A DNA stretch of 55,026 nt. It comes from Candidatus Krumholzibacteriota bacterium. GTDB taxonomy: Bacteria; Krumholzibacteriota; Krumholzibacteriia; JACNKJ01. Numbering within the stretch: the first letter of the stretch is position 1; every line of letters begins with the position of its first letter. The stretch covers positions 1 to 55,026 of the forward strand of contig JAFGBK010000073.1 in the NCBI GenBank assembly GCA_016933175.1, in the 5' to 3' direction. This document shows positions 43,774 to 51,933 of the stretch, piece after piece. Under the pieces are notes generated by a model. That model had not been told where the DNA came from and searched no databases. It saw nothing but the letters and a program-made list of their open reading frames with translations. The translations under genes and the position numbers were made by a program.

Positions 43774-45681
43774 CTAGTCTCCCTTCCGGTCGATCAGATC
43801 CCGGACGGACTCGGGATTGGCCACGTGGCTGAGGTCCTCGTCCTCGGTGGCCTCGCCGGTGGCGATGCGGCGCAGCAGGCGGCGCACCACCTTGCCGGTG
43901 CGCGTGCGCGGCAGCTCGCGGGCCTCGAAGACGTGCTCGGGCACCGCGAAGTCGCCCACGCGCTGGCGGATGTACTCGTCGAGCTCCTCCTCCAGGCCCT
44001 GCCCCCCCGCCTCGGAGGAGCGCCCGCCCTCCACGACGAGGAAGACGGAGATCGAGTCCCCCTGCTCGCCATGCACGCCGACGACCGCCGCCTCGGCCAC
44101 GCGGGGATGGGCGGACAGCAGGGCCTCCAGCTCCGAGGTGGCCAGGGACTGCCCGGCGATCTTCACCACGTCGTCCAGGCGGCCCATGAACCAGATGAAG
44201 CCCTCCTGGTCGACGCGCGCGCCGTCGCCCGTGTGGAAGAAGCCGGGCAGGCGCTCGAAGTAGGTCTCGCGCAGGCGCTGGGGCTGCTCCCAGATGCGCT
44301 GGACCATGCCCGGCACCGTGGAGGCGAAGACGAGCTGCCCGCTCTCGTGGCTGCGGCAGGGCTGGCCGGACTCGCCGAGGACCAGGGGCTCGACGCCCGG
44401 CAGGGGCAGGCCCAGGGCGCCGGGGCGGTTCAGGTCCGCGTGGGGAAAGTCGGCGATGAGGGGCGAGCCGGCGGCCTGCTGGACCCAGAGGTTGAGGACC
44501 GAGGCCTCGTCGCCCGTCAGGGCGGCGCCCAGGCGCGACACCATCCGCGGCGAGAGCACGCCGCCCGAGGAGGCCACGCGGCAGAAGCGCCGGCCTTCCG
44601 GCAGGGGCGCGGCCTCGAGTTCCGCCAGGGGTTGGGCCAGGACGCGGGGCGTGCTCAGGAGCAGGTCCGGCCGGGCCTGCGCCGCCAGCTCGCGCAGGAC
44701 GGCGGCGGGCAGGTTCTCGGGCCGGGGCGGCAGCACGAGGGCGTCGCCGGCCATCAGTGGCGCCCAGAGGCCGAAACTCTGGCCGGCGATGCTGGCCAGG
44801 CTGCGGGTGGACAGGACGCGGCACCGCTCCGCCGTCTGGAAGATCAGGTCGTAGCCGCTGGCCGCCTGGACCAGGAAGCCGCCGGCTGCGAAGACGCGCC
44901 CGCGAGGCCGGCCGGCGATGGTGTCGGCGTAGATGATGAACAGCGGCGCCGCGGCCTCCAGGGCGACGTCGGGCGCCGCGGCACCCTCGCCGCTGGCCAG
45001 AAGGTCCGCGAAGGCGGTGCAGCCGGAGGGAGCCTCGGGACCGATGGCCACGCGGGGCAGGTCCTCCAGGCCGGCCAGCAGGGTGTCGCGCTGCGGGCCG
45101 TAGGGGTCGAGGCCCGTGCCCGTGGCCACCACGAGCAGGGCGGCGCGGGCGTCCGTGATGCGATCGCGCACCTGCCCGGCCGAGAGGGTGGTGGCCAGCG
45201 GCAGGTAGGGCATGCCGGCCCGCGCGCAGGCCAGCATGAGACTGATCCCCTCGAAGCTCGGGGGCAGGTAGAGGGCCACGCGGTCGCCCGCCTTCAGGCC
45301 CGCGGCCGTCAGGGCGGCGGCCAGGCGCTCCACGCGCTCGTGCAGCTCGCGGAAGCCGAGGCTCTCGACGCCACCATCGGCCAGACGCAGCAGTGCGGGC
45401 TCGTCGCCGCGGGCGGCGAGGTGGCGGTCCAGGGAGCTGGCCAGGGGCCGCAGCGCGCCGCCGCCGAACCAGGCCAGCTCGCCGGCCACCAGGTCCTCGC
45501 GCACGACGGACTCGGGCTCGCGCTCCCAGACCAGGCGCTCGGCCTCGCGGCGCCAGAAGCCCTCGCGGTCCTCGAGGCTCTCGCGATGGAGGCGGTGATA
45601 GCTGTGGATGTCGACGGGCCAACGGTCCTGGAATTTCTGTGGCCCGCCGCCGGCCGCGGGGTTCCTGTCCTGTTCCGCCAT
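43774..45681 (-). CDS. Acetyl-CoA-synthetase-like protein with degenerate adenylation motifs
   Basis: A protein of 635 residues with overall Acs layout: the N-terminal segment FQDRWPVDIHSYHRLHRESL, DRVALYLPPSFEGISLMLACARAG, FFHTGDGARVDQEGFIWFMG, GRLDDVVKIAGQSLATSELE and the C-terminal PRTRTGKVVRRLLRRIA with its conserved lysine. Two catalytic motifs are altered: the phosphate loop usually YTSGSTGKPKG reads YADTIAGRPRG, and the WWQTE-like site reads LWVQQAAG, lacking the glutamate. ATP use is therefore doubtful; it may bind CoA or act as a non-catalytic partner for the adjacent kinase-transferase. The codons at the altered sites were checked on the minus strand. ATG 45681 has GGGAG 7 nt upstream. 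Confidence 0.82.
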   Translation of the reverse strand: MAEQDRNPAAGGGPQKFQDRWPVDIHSYHRLHRESLEDREGFWRREAERLVWEREPESVVREDLVAGELAWFGGGALRPLASSLDRHLAARGDEPALLRLADGGVESLGFRELHERVERLAAALTAAGLKAGDRVALYLPPSFEGISLMLACARAGMPYLPLATTLSAGQVRDRITDARAALLVVATGTGLDPYGPQRDTLLAGLEDLPRVAIGPEAPSGCTAFADLLASGEGAAAPDVALEAAAPLFIIYADTIAGRPRGRVFAAGGFLVQAASGYDLIFQTAERCRVLSTRSLASIAGQSFGLWAPLMAGDALVLPPRPENLPAAVLRELAAQARPDLLLSTPRVLAQPLAELEAAPLPEGRRFCRVASSGGVLSPRMVSRLGAALTGDEASVLNLWVQQAAGSPLIADFPHADLNRPGALGLPLPGVEPLVLGESGQPCRSHESGQLVFASTVPGMVQRIWEQPQRLRETYFERLPGFFHTGDGARVDQEGFIWFMGRLDDVVKIAGQSLATSELEALLSAHPRVAEAAVVGVHGEQGDSISVFLVVEGGRSSEAGGQGLEEELDEYIRQRVGDFAVPEHVFEARELPRTRTGKVVRRLLRRIATGEATEDEDLSHVANPESVRDLIDRKGD

Positions 45682-45733
45682 GTTCCACTCCCTGCTCGGG
45701 GGATCGGGCTCGGAATCGCTGAACGAAGATTCC

Positions 45734-45761
45734 AATATAGAACCCCCGGCGGCGGCGTCAA
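45734..45761 (-). promoter_or_regulatory. Promoter for the synthetase-like/buk-ptb operon
   Basis: On the minus strand, TTGACG is followed after 16 nt by TATATT. This is the best sigma-70-type match in the window. The transcript would begin near 45727, giving a leader of about 46 nt. Confidence 0.6.
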
Positions 45762-45904
45762 GGGGGCACATCCGCGCGCAACTCTTATAAAGTATAGGGA
45801 GTCAAGCACTTAGCCGCGCCGAACCGGACCCGAGCAACCCGCCAGGGATCAGGCCTCCCGGGTGAGCGCCGCATCACCCGTCCGCTCGCGGCTCCGCTCG
45901 ATGC

Positions 45905-45937
45905 GGGAACGCCCGAGGCTTCAACCCCGGGCGTCCC
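45905..45937 (-). terminator. Hairpin downstream of the ABC operon, candidate terminator
   Basis: An imperfect inverted repeat (GGGACGCCCGGGG against CCTCGGGCGTTCCC) with a short loop lies 65-97 nt after the DUF4340 stop. No T run follows, so efficiency is doubtful. The rest of the 45682-46001 gap, apart from the promoter, shows no gene. Confidence 0.33.
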
Positions 45938-46001
45938 TTCACGACAAGCTGTCGGTGGCGCCGCATGCATTCTTGCAGCGGGCGGCGGTGCGGCTGGACG
46001 C

Positions 46002-47000
46002 CTAGCGGCCGGGCACCTTCGGCGCGAAGTCCGCGCGCGCCTTGAAGACGCGGTCGGCCAGCCCCGGCGAGATCAGGAAGACGCCCTCCCGGCCCGAGAG
46101 GCGCAGGGCGCGCCCGGCCTCGGGCTCCTCGAGGCGCAGGCCGAACTCCAGGCGCCGCGTCGCGCCGTCGGCGAAGCGCACCTCGGCCACCATGGCCGAG
46201 TCGGCGAAGGCCCAGTCGCCGGCGGGATCCAGGACGTCGCGCGCCCAGATGCCGCCGAGCGCGCTGAGCACCGCGTTGCAGGGGCTCTGCTCGGCCTCCC
46301 CGCCGTCCACCTGCCAGGTGAAGCGCGTGCGGTCCACGGGCAGGCTGTCGGCCTCGGGCTCGTGGAAGACCTTGTCCAGGCGGATGGCCTCGTCGCCGCG
46401 GCGCAGGGTGATGCCGTCCACGTCCTCGCGGGCGGCGGTGAAGATCTTCAGGTCGAGGAAGCGCTTGCCCTCGGGGTCGCGGTTGTCGCCCCAGATGCCC
46501 AGCTCGCCGATGAGGTTGCTGCGCGTGGCGTAGGTGCGCTCGCCCTCCGCGCTCTTGACGAAGAAGCCGCCCGCGCCGGCCTGCGTGTCGCCCAGCAGGA
46601 GGGCTGCGCGCTCGGCGCCGCTGGTGTCGTAGACCTTCAGGCGCACGGCCCGCGTGGAGTCCAGCCCGTAGTCGGCCAGGACGGCCGGGTCGTCGGAGCG
46701 GAACTCGCCCGTCAGCGCGGCGATGCTCTCGGTCAGGCGCTGGAGCTTGGTCCCGTCGGCGGGCTGGCCCCAGCTCGACGCCACGACCCAGTCCAGGCCA
46801 CGCCGCTCGAGGACCACGTCCCCGCCGGCGGGGCCCTTCACCACCAGCCGGCCGATCTCGGAGGCCGCCAGGTCGCCGGGCAGGACGGACTCCAGGCCGC
46901 TCCGCTCCAGCTCGGCGCGGTGCGACAGGTTCATGGCCACCTTCACGGCGATGAGGGCGACCAGGATGACTCCGAGGATGATGAGTGTTCTGCCTCGCAT
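46002..47000 (-). CDS. DUF4340 domain protein of the Gld-type ABC operon
   Basis: A protein of 332 residues with one N-terminal membrane helix (LIILGVILVALIAVKVAM) and a large extracytoplasmic part typical of DUF4340: DVVLERRGLDWVVAS, TESIAALTGEFRSDDPAVLADYGL, LLLGDTQAGAGGFFVKSA and EDVDGITLRRGDEAIRLDK. The molecular role is unknown, but DUF4340 genes commonly follow GldG-type genes, as here. ATG 47000 has AGGAGGTGGCC upstream; a GTG at 47006 lies within the ribosome site and is rejected. It is the last gene of the four-gene operon. Confidence 0.82.
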   Translation of the reverse strand: MRGRTLIILGVILVALIAVKVAMNLSHRAELERSGLESVLPGDLAASEIGRLVVKGPAGGDVVLERRGLDWVVASSWGQPADGTKLQRLTESIAALTGEFRSDDPAVLADYGLDSTRAVRLKVYDTSGAERAALLLGDTQAGAGGFFVKSAEGERTYATRSNLIGELGIWGDNRDPEGKRFLDLKIFTAAREDVDGITLRRGDEAIRLDKVFHEPEADSLPVDRTRFTWQVDGGEAEQSPCNAVLSALGGIWARDVLDPAGDWAFADSAMVAEVRFADGATRRLEFGLRLEEPEAGRALRLSGREGVFLISPGLADRVFKARADFAPKVPGR

Positions 47001-47009
47001 GGCCACCTC

Positions 47010-48734
47010 CTAGCGCGCTCGCGCCTTCAGGCGCTCATGGTACTCGTTGCTCTCGCGCCGGCGCAGCGCCGACCGCGTCACACCCAGGACGATCAGGAGC
47101 ACGGGCACCAGGGCCACGGTGAACAGGCGCAGCAGGAGCTTCTGCCCCGCCTCCACCGGTCGGATGCTCCGCTGGGTGATGATCTTGGAGCGGATGCCGA
47201 TGAGGTCGCCCCCCAGGGCGAGGGCGTCCACGGCGTTGAGCAGGAACAGCCCGTTCTGGCCCGCCTTGACGAAGGGCTCCTCGAACATCTTGGCGCAGCC
47301 CACCAGGACGAGCTGGGCCGGCGCGGGCGCCGGCGCGTCCGCCGCGCCCTCGGCGTCGGCGCTGTCGGCCGCGGCGTCCCCCCACGCGGGCCGCTCCCAG
47401 TCGGGCGGCGCGAACTGGCCGTCCAGCAGGTAGGCCAGGGGCAGGTTCGCCTCGAACTCGCGGTTGCGCGGGTCGATGTCGGCGATGGTCAGGGGCTCGG
47501 AGCCGTAGGGCTTGTGCCAGGCCCGCTTGCTCGTGGTGAACAGGACGCGCGAGCCGACGTTGCCGCCCACCAGGCGCGCGGCGTCCGTCGCCAGGTCCGT
47601 GCCCCACAGATAGAAGAGCTGGTCGATGCGGTTGGTGATGGACACGTCGCGGTTGAGCTGCTCGCCCCGCACGGCGATCTGCATGGGCGCCCGCACGGGC
47701 TCGGCCGTCTGGACGCGCATGCCCATGAAGTTCTGGGTGCGCGGGATGGACAGCACCTCGTTCTCGGCGTCGAAGAGCTGCTGGTTGCCCACGGCCAGGC
47801 CCCAGTGGCCGAGCAGGCGCTCGAGGCCCGAGGCCCGCTGCTGCGCCGTGATGCGGAAGCCGCCCTGGGGCGACGGGTCGTAGCGGTACTCCTGGTTCTG
47901 CACGGCGATCAGCGCGTTGACGCCGCGGCTGACCGCGCGGCCGATCTCCCAGGCCTGCCTCTCGCTGAGGTTCACGGGGCCCAGCACCAGCAGGGCCTCG
48001 GCCTCGGGAGGCACGGGATCGTCGGCGGTGAGATCGATGCGCCGGACGTCGTAGTGCTCCTGCCGGAGGAACTCCTCGGCGGTCATCCAGGGATCGGGCA
48101 GCTCGGGCACCTCCATGCCCATCTGCATGTACATGGCCGCCATCTGGGGATCGAGGGTGGGCCGGGTCGCGAACACGGCGACCAGGGGCCGCGCCTCCTG
48201 GGTGAGGCGGTAGACCCGGCTGACCACCTCGTACTCCAGGGTCTCCAGGCTCTGGGGCAGGACCTGGGGCAGGATCTCCTCGCCCTTGTCCTTGTAGGCG
48301 ATGGTGATGGCCGACCAGATCAGCTTGAGCGCGATCTCGTCGCGCTCCATGGACTGCACCTGGAAGGGCCGCACGCCCTTGCCCTGGAGCACCTGCTGCA
48401 GCGCCTCGTCGTCCGTGGGATCGTGGACGCTGAACTGCAGGTGGCCGCCGGAGGCGTCGGCGTAGTCGCGCAGCTTGTCGGTGACGTCCCGCTCGAGGGT
48501 CTTGAGCCCCGTGGGCATCTTGTCCTCGCGCGTGACGTAGTACTTGATCTGCACGGGCACCTGCAGGCGGTCGAGGATGTTCGCCGCCGACGCGGTGAGG
48601 GTGAAGAGCTTGTCCTCGGTCAGGTCCACGCGGGCGCCGCGCAGGTCGCCCAGGATGCCGTTGAGGAAGACCGCGATGCCGATGAGCAGCACCACGGCGG
48701 CGGCGAAGGTGATGCGGAAGCTGAGCCGTTTCAT
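47010..48734 (-). CDS. GldG-like ABC transport auxiliary protein
   Basis: A protein of 574 residues. An N-terminal helix (ITFAAAVVLLIGIAVFLNGI) is followed by the GldG-type extracytoplasmic region: RVDLTEDKLFTLTASAANIL, LQVPVQIKYYVTREDKMPTG, LETLEYEVVSRVYRLTQE and EALLVLGPVNLSERQAWEIG. A C-terminal helix near 550 (LLLRLFTVALVPVLLIVLGV) completes it. An acidic, Ala-rich insert sits near residue 465-490. Such proteins accompany GldA/GldF-type ABC systems first linked to gliding motility, but are widespread in non-gliding bacteria. The ATG overlaps the permease stop by 4 nt (ATGA). Confidence 0.84.
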   Translation of the reverse strand: MKRLSFRITFAAAVVLLIGIAVFLNGILGDLRGARVDLTEDKLFTLTASAANILDRLQVPVQIKYYVTREDKMPTGLKTLERDVTDKLRDYADASGGHLQFSVHDPTDDEALQQVLQGKGVRPFQVQSMERDEIALKLIWSAITIAYKDKGEEILPQVLPQSLETLEYEVVSRVYRLTQEARPLVAVFATRPTLDPQMAAMYMQMGMEVPELPDPWMTAEEFLRQEHYDVRRIDLTADDPVPPEAEALLVLGPVNLSERQAWEIGRAVSRGVNALIAVQNQEYRYDPSPQGGFRITAQQRASGLERLLGHWGLAVGNQQLFDAENEVLSIPRTQNFMGMRVQTAEPVRAPMQIAVRGEQLNRDVSITNRIDQLFYLWGTDLATDAARLVGGNVGSRVLFTTSKRAWHKPYGSEPLTIADIDPRNREFEANLPLAYLLDGQFAPPDWERPAWGDAAADSADAEGAADAPAPAPAQLVLVGCAKMFEEPFVKAGQNGLFLLNAVDALALGGDLIGIRSKIITQRSIRPVEAGQKLLLRLFTVALVPVLLIVLGVTRSALRRRESNEYHERLKARAR

Positions 48735-49453
48735 CCGTGCTTCCTCCCTTCCAGCCAATAGGTGTTCAGCGCCAGGAAGGCCGCCGCGAGCACCAGGAAC
48801 CAGGCCACGTCGCCGAGCTGGAGGACCCCGCGCATCAGCGACTCGTAGTGGTCGGACAGGCCGAAGGCCCCGTCGAGGAAGGTCCCCAGGCCGGGGATCC
48901 AGCCGTCGATGAACAGGGCCACCCAGCCGATCCCCACGAAGAAGAAGCAGGCGATGGCGCCCAGGATGAAGGCCGTGATCTGGTCGCGCACCAGGCCGGA
49001 GACGAAGATGCCCACCGAGAGGTAGAGGGCCCCCAGCAACACGGCGCCCAGGTAGCCGGTGACGATGGCCCCGCCGTCGGGATTGCCCAGGATGCCCAGG
49101 GTGATGGGAATGGGCAGCGTCCCCGCCAGGGCGATGAGGTAGAAGACCAGCGCGGCCAGGTACTTGCCCGCCATGACCTCCGAGGCCCGCAGGGGCAGGG
49201 TCATGAGCAGCTCAAAGGTGCCCGCCCGCCGGTCCTCGGCCCAGAGGCGCATGCTGACGGCCGGGATGAAGATGAGCAGGAAGAAGGGCAGCAGCCCGAA
49301 GAAGCCGCGCATGTCGGCCTGGCCCTGCAGGAAGAAGGGCGTCATGTAGAGCCCGGCCGTCAGGACCAGGAAGACGATGATGAAGATGTAGGCGATGGGG
49401 CTGTTGAAGTAGGCCGCCAGCTCCCGCCGGAAGATCACGCCGGTGTTCCTCAT
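48731..49453 (-). CDS. ABC-2 type permease (GldF-like)
   Basis: A protein of 240 residues with six predicted membrane helices. It shows VIFRRELAAYFNSPIAYIFI, the family segment LLIFIPAVSMRLWAEDRRAGTF followed by ELLMTLPLRASEVMAGKYLA, and a late helix pair ending LALNTYWLEGRK. This E-x(n)-RRxGTxELLLTLP pattern is diagnostic for the GldF/NosY-type permeases. It pairs with the ATPase encoded just upstream; its ATG overlaps that stop by 4 nt (ATGA). The transported substrate is unknown. Confidence 0.86.
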   Translation of the reverse strand: MRNTGVIFRRELAAYFNSPIAYIFIIVFLVLTAGLYMTPFFLQGQADMRGFFGLLPFFLLIFIPAVSMRLWAEDRRAGTFELLMTLPLRASEVMAGKYLAALVFYLIALAGTLPIPITLGILGNPDGGAIVTGYLGAVLLGALYLSVGIFVSGLVRDQITAFILGAIACFFFVGIGWVALFIDGWIPGLGTFLDGAFGLSDHYESLMRGVLQLGDVAWFLVLAAAFLALNTYWLEGRKHG

Positions 49454-50421
49454 GCGCGCACCTCCCCGCGGTGCGCGGCCCCGCCGGCCGCGTCCCTGCT
49501 CACGAGGGCGATGAAGGTGTCCTCCAGGGAGAAGGGGCTCTCCCGCAGCTCGCGCAGGGCCCAGCCCTTCTCGCGCGCCAGCGCCGCCGCGCCGGCGTCC
49601 AGGGGAGCGTCGCCGTCGCCGCGCAGCTCGAAGCGGGTCGGCGCGTCGGCGTCCACCAGGGGCATGACGCTCTTGACGCCCGCCAGCCCGCGCAGGGACG
49701 CGAGGGCGTCCGCGGCCGGCTCGGCGAGGCCGACGATGACGCGGCTGCCGCCCATGGCGCGGCGCTTGAGCTCGCCGATGCGGCCGTCGGCGACGATGCG
49801 CCCCTCGTTGATGATGGCCACACGCTCGGTGACCGGCTCCACCTCCTGGAGGATGTGCGTGCTGAAGACGATGGTCTTGGTGCGGCCCAGCTCCTGGATC
49901 AGGTCCCGGATCTCGATGATCTGCCTGGGATCCAGGCCGCTGGTCGGCTCGTCCAGGATGAGGATCTCCGGGTCGTGGATCAGGGCCTGGGCCAGCCCGG
50001 TGCGCTGGCGGTAGCCCTTGGACAGCTCGCGGATGGGACGCTTGTACTCGCTCACCAGGCCGCAGGACTCGGCCACCCACTCCAGCCGCGCGGCCAGGCG
50101 GCCGCCGGACAGTCCCCGCGAGGCGCCCACGAAGGCCAGGTACTCGTGGACCCGCATGTCGTCGTAGAGGGGGACGTTCTCGGGCATGTAGCCGATCTTG
50201 CGCCGCACCTCGAGGGGTCGCTCGCTCACGTCCAGGCCGTCGATGCGGACCGTCCCCGCGTCGGGCGCGAGGAAGGTCGTGATGATCTTCATGGCCGTGC
50301 TCTTGCCCGCCCCGTTGGGTCCCAGGAAGCCCAGGACGGAGCGCGGCTCGACGCTGAGCGAGACATCGTCGAGAGCGAGCGTCTGACCAAAGCGTTTCGA
50401 TACGCCTTGCACCTCTATCAT
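49450..50421 (-). CDS. ABC transporter ATP-binding protein (GldA-like)
   Basis: A protein of 323 residues with intact ATPase motifs: Walker A GFLGPNGAGKST (residues 31-42), signature ELSKGYRQRTGLAQAL, Walker B EILILDEPTSGLDP and the switch histidine in VFSTHILQEVEP. The C-terminal about 90 residues form the DUF4162-like tail of ABC-2 ATPases. It powers the GldF/GldG-type complex encoded downstream. ATG 50421 starts MIEVQGVSKRFG, with AGGAG 8 nt upstream. An in-frame upstream ATG at 50499 lacks support. Confidence 0.9.
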   Translation of the reverse strand: MIEVQGVSKRFGQTLALDDVSLSVEPRSVLGFLGPNGAGKSTAMKIITTFLAPDAGTVRIDGLDVSERPLEVRRKIGYMPENVPLYDDMRVHEYLAFVGASRGLSGGRLAARLEWVAESCGLVSEYKRPIRELSKGYRQRTGLAQALIHDPEILILDEPTSGLDPRQIIEIRDLIQELGRTKTIVFSTHILQEVEPVTERVAIINEGRIVADGRIGELKRRAMGGSRVIVGLAEPAADALASLRGLAGVKSVMPLVDADAPTRFELRGDGDAPLDAGAAALAREKGWALRELRESPFSLEDTFIALVSRDAAGGAAHRGEVRA

Positions 50422-50552
50422 CGCGTGCGCTCCTCTGATTGTCTCGGTTATCTGCTTGATGCCCGCCAGGGGGCTCCGGCGGAGAAACAGAGCCGACATC
50501 TTACAGCATCTCCCCCGGGGAGTTCCAGGCGTCCGCCCCCCTTTCCCGGCCC

Positions 50553-50581
50553 TTGCCGGGCGGCGGCCGATGCCCTAGCCT
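50553..50581 (+). promoter_or_regulatory. Weak candidate promoter for ygeY
   Basis: TTGCCG, a 17-nt spacer and TAGCCT lie 30 nt before the ygeY start. The -10 is poor (3 of 6). It is proposed mainly because the gene stands alone, divergent from the ABC operon. Confidence 0.25.
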
Positions 50582-50610
50582 CGCTGCGGCGCACACGACG
50601 GAGGCGGATC

Positions 50611-51801
50611 ATGGAGCAGCGCGCACGGGAGATGCTGGCCGACGCGACGGCCTTCCTGCGGGAGATCGTGGCCATTCCCTCGCCCAGCGGCGGCGAGGAG
50701 CGCGTGGCCCGGCGCATCCAGGGCAAGATGTCGGAGCTGGGCTTCGCCGAGGCCCGCCTGGACGCCTTCGGCTCGGTGGTCGGCCGCGTGGGCGCGGGTC
50801 CCCGCGTCCTGCTCTACGACGCGCACATCGACACCGTGGGCGTGGGCGACCCCGACGCCTGGCCCCACGATCCCTTCGCCGGCAAGCACGAGGACGGCTG
50901 GATCTGGGGCCGCGGCGCCGCGGACAACAAGGGCGGCCTGGTGTCCATCCTCTACGGCGCCGCCCTGGCGAAGGACGCCCTGCCCCCGGAGCTGAGCCTC
51001 CTAGTGGTGGGCAGCGCCATGGAGGAGGACTGCGACGGCATCGCCTACAAGACCCTCCTCGACGAGGAGGGCCTGGCGCCCGAGGCAGTGGTCCTGTCCG
51101 AATGCACGGGCCTGCGCGTCTACCGCGGCCACCGCGGCCGCATGGAGATGACGGCGACCACCCGCGGCGTGAGCTGCCACGCCAGCGCACCCGAGCGGGG
51201 GGAGAACGCCATCTACGCCATGGCCCGCCTGGTCGGCGAGATCGAAGCCCTGAACGGACGCCTCGCCGGCGATCCCTTCCTGGGCAAGGGGAGCATCGCC
51301 GTCACGCGCATCGAGAACGCGGGCGCCAGCCTCAACGCCGTGCCAGACCGCTGCACCATCACCCTGGACCGGCGGCTGACCGCCGGCGAGACGCGCGCGA
51401 GCGCCCTGGCCGAGGTGCGCGAGGCGGCGCGGGCCGCCGGCGTCGAGGCCGAGGTGGACGTGCTCGTGCACGAGGCCCGGGGCTGGACGGGCAAGCCCGT
51501 GCGCATGGAGAAGTACTACCCCACCTGGACCCTGCCCGCGGAGCACCCCGCCGTGGGAGCCGCCCTCGGCGCCGCGCGCGAGGCCCTGGGCCGCGAGCCG
51601 GAGCTGGGCTGCTGGACCTTCTCCACCAACGGCGTCGTCACGGCGGGGCTGGCCGGCATCCCCACGCTGGGCTTCGGGCCCGCCGAGGAGGCGTACACCC
51701 ACTCCGTGGCGGACCGGGTCAGCGAGGAGCACCTGCTGCGGGCCATCCTCTTCTACGCCCTCTACCCGGAGCACTACGCCCGAGCGGTGAACGCGCCCTG
51801 A
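50611..51801 (+). CDS. ygeY: YgeY-family selenium-metabolism-linked M20 hydrolase
   Basis: A protein of 396 residues of the M20 metallopeptidase family: LLYDAHIDTVGVGDPDAW (His72, Asp74), GRGAADNKGGLVS (Asp105), GSAMEEDCDGIAY (Glu138/Glu139) and HASAPERGENAIYAMARLVG in the lid domain. Late segments are WTFSTNGVVTAGLAGIP and TLGFGPAEEAYTH. The VYRGHRGRMEMTAT and SAPERGENAIY segments are what distinguish YgeY from other M20 enzymes. YgeY belongs to the gene set tied to selenium-dependent molybdenum hydroxylases and anaerobic purine use; its exact substrate is not certain. It lies about 14 kb from ssnA, alone. ATG 50611 follows GGAGGCGGATC. Confidence 0.86.
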   Translation: MEQRAREMLADATAFLREIVAIPSPSGGEERVARRIQGKMSELGFAEARLDAFGSVVGRVGAGPRVLLYDAHIDTVGVGDPDAWPHDPFAGKHEDGWIWGRGAADNKGGLVSILYGAALAKDALPPELSLLVVGSAMEEDCDGIAYKTLLDEEGLAPEAVVLSECTGLRVYRGHRGRMEMTATTRGVSCHASAPERGENAIYAMARLVGEIEALNGRLAGDPFLGKGSIAVTRIENAGASLNAVPDRCTITLDRRLTAGETRASALAEVREAARAAGVEAEVDVLVHEARGWTGKPVRMEKYYPTWTLPAEHPAVGAALGAAREALGREPELGCWTFSTNGVVTAGLAGIPTLGFGPAEEAYTHSVADRVSEEHLLRAILFYALYPEHYARAVNAP

Positions 51802-51877
51802 GCGCGGAAGCCGGCGGCGGGCGGCGCGGGCGCGAGGCGCCCGCGCCTTCCCGGCAACGGACCGGCGGTAGCGCATG

Positions 51878-51908
51878 AAAAAGGCGCCCCCTCAAGCGAG
51901 AGGGCGCC
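51878..51908 (-). terminator. Intrinsic terminator for the small GEVED gene
   Basis: On the minus strand a GC stem (GGCGCCCTCTC / GAGGGGGCGCC, one mismatch) with a short loop is followed by TTTTT. It lies 26 nt after the stop at 51934. Confidence 0.75.
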
Positions 51909-51933
51909 GGTCTGCGAATGCCGGAGTGGCGGT

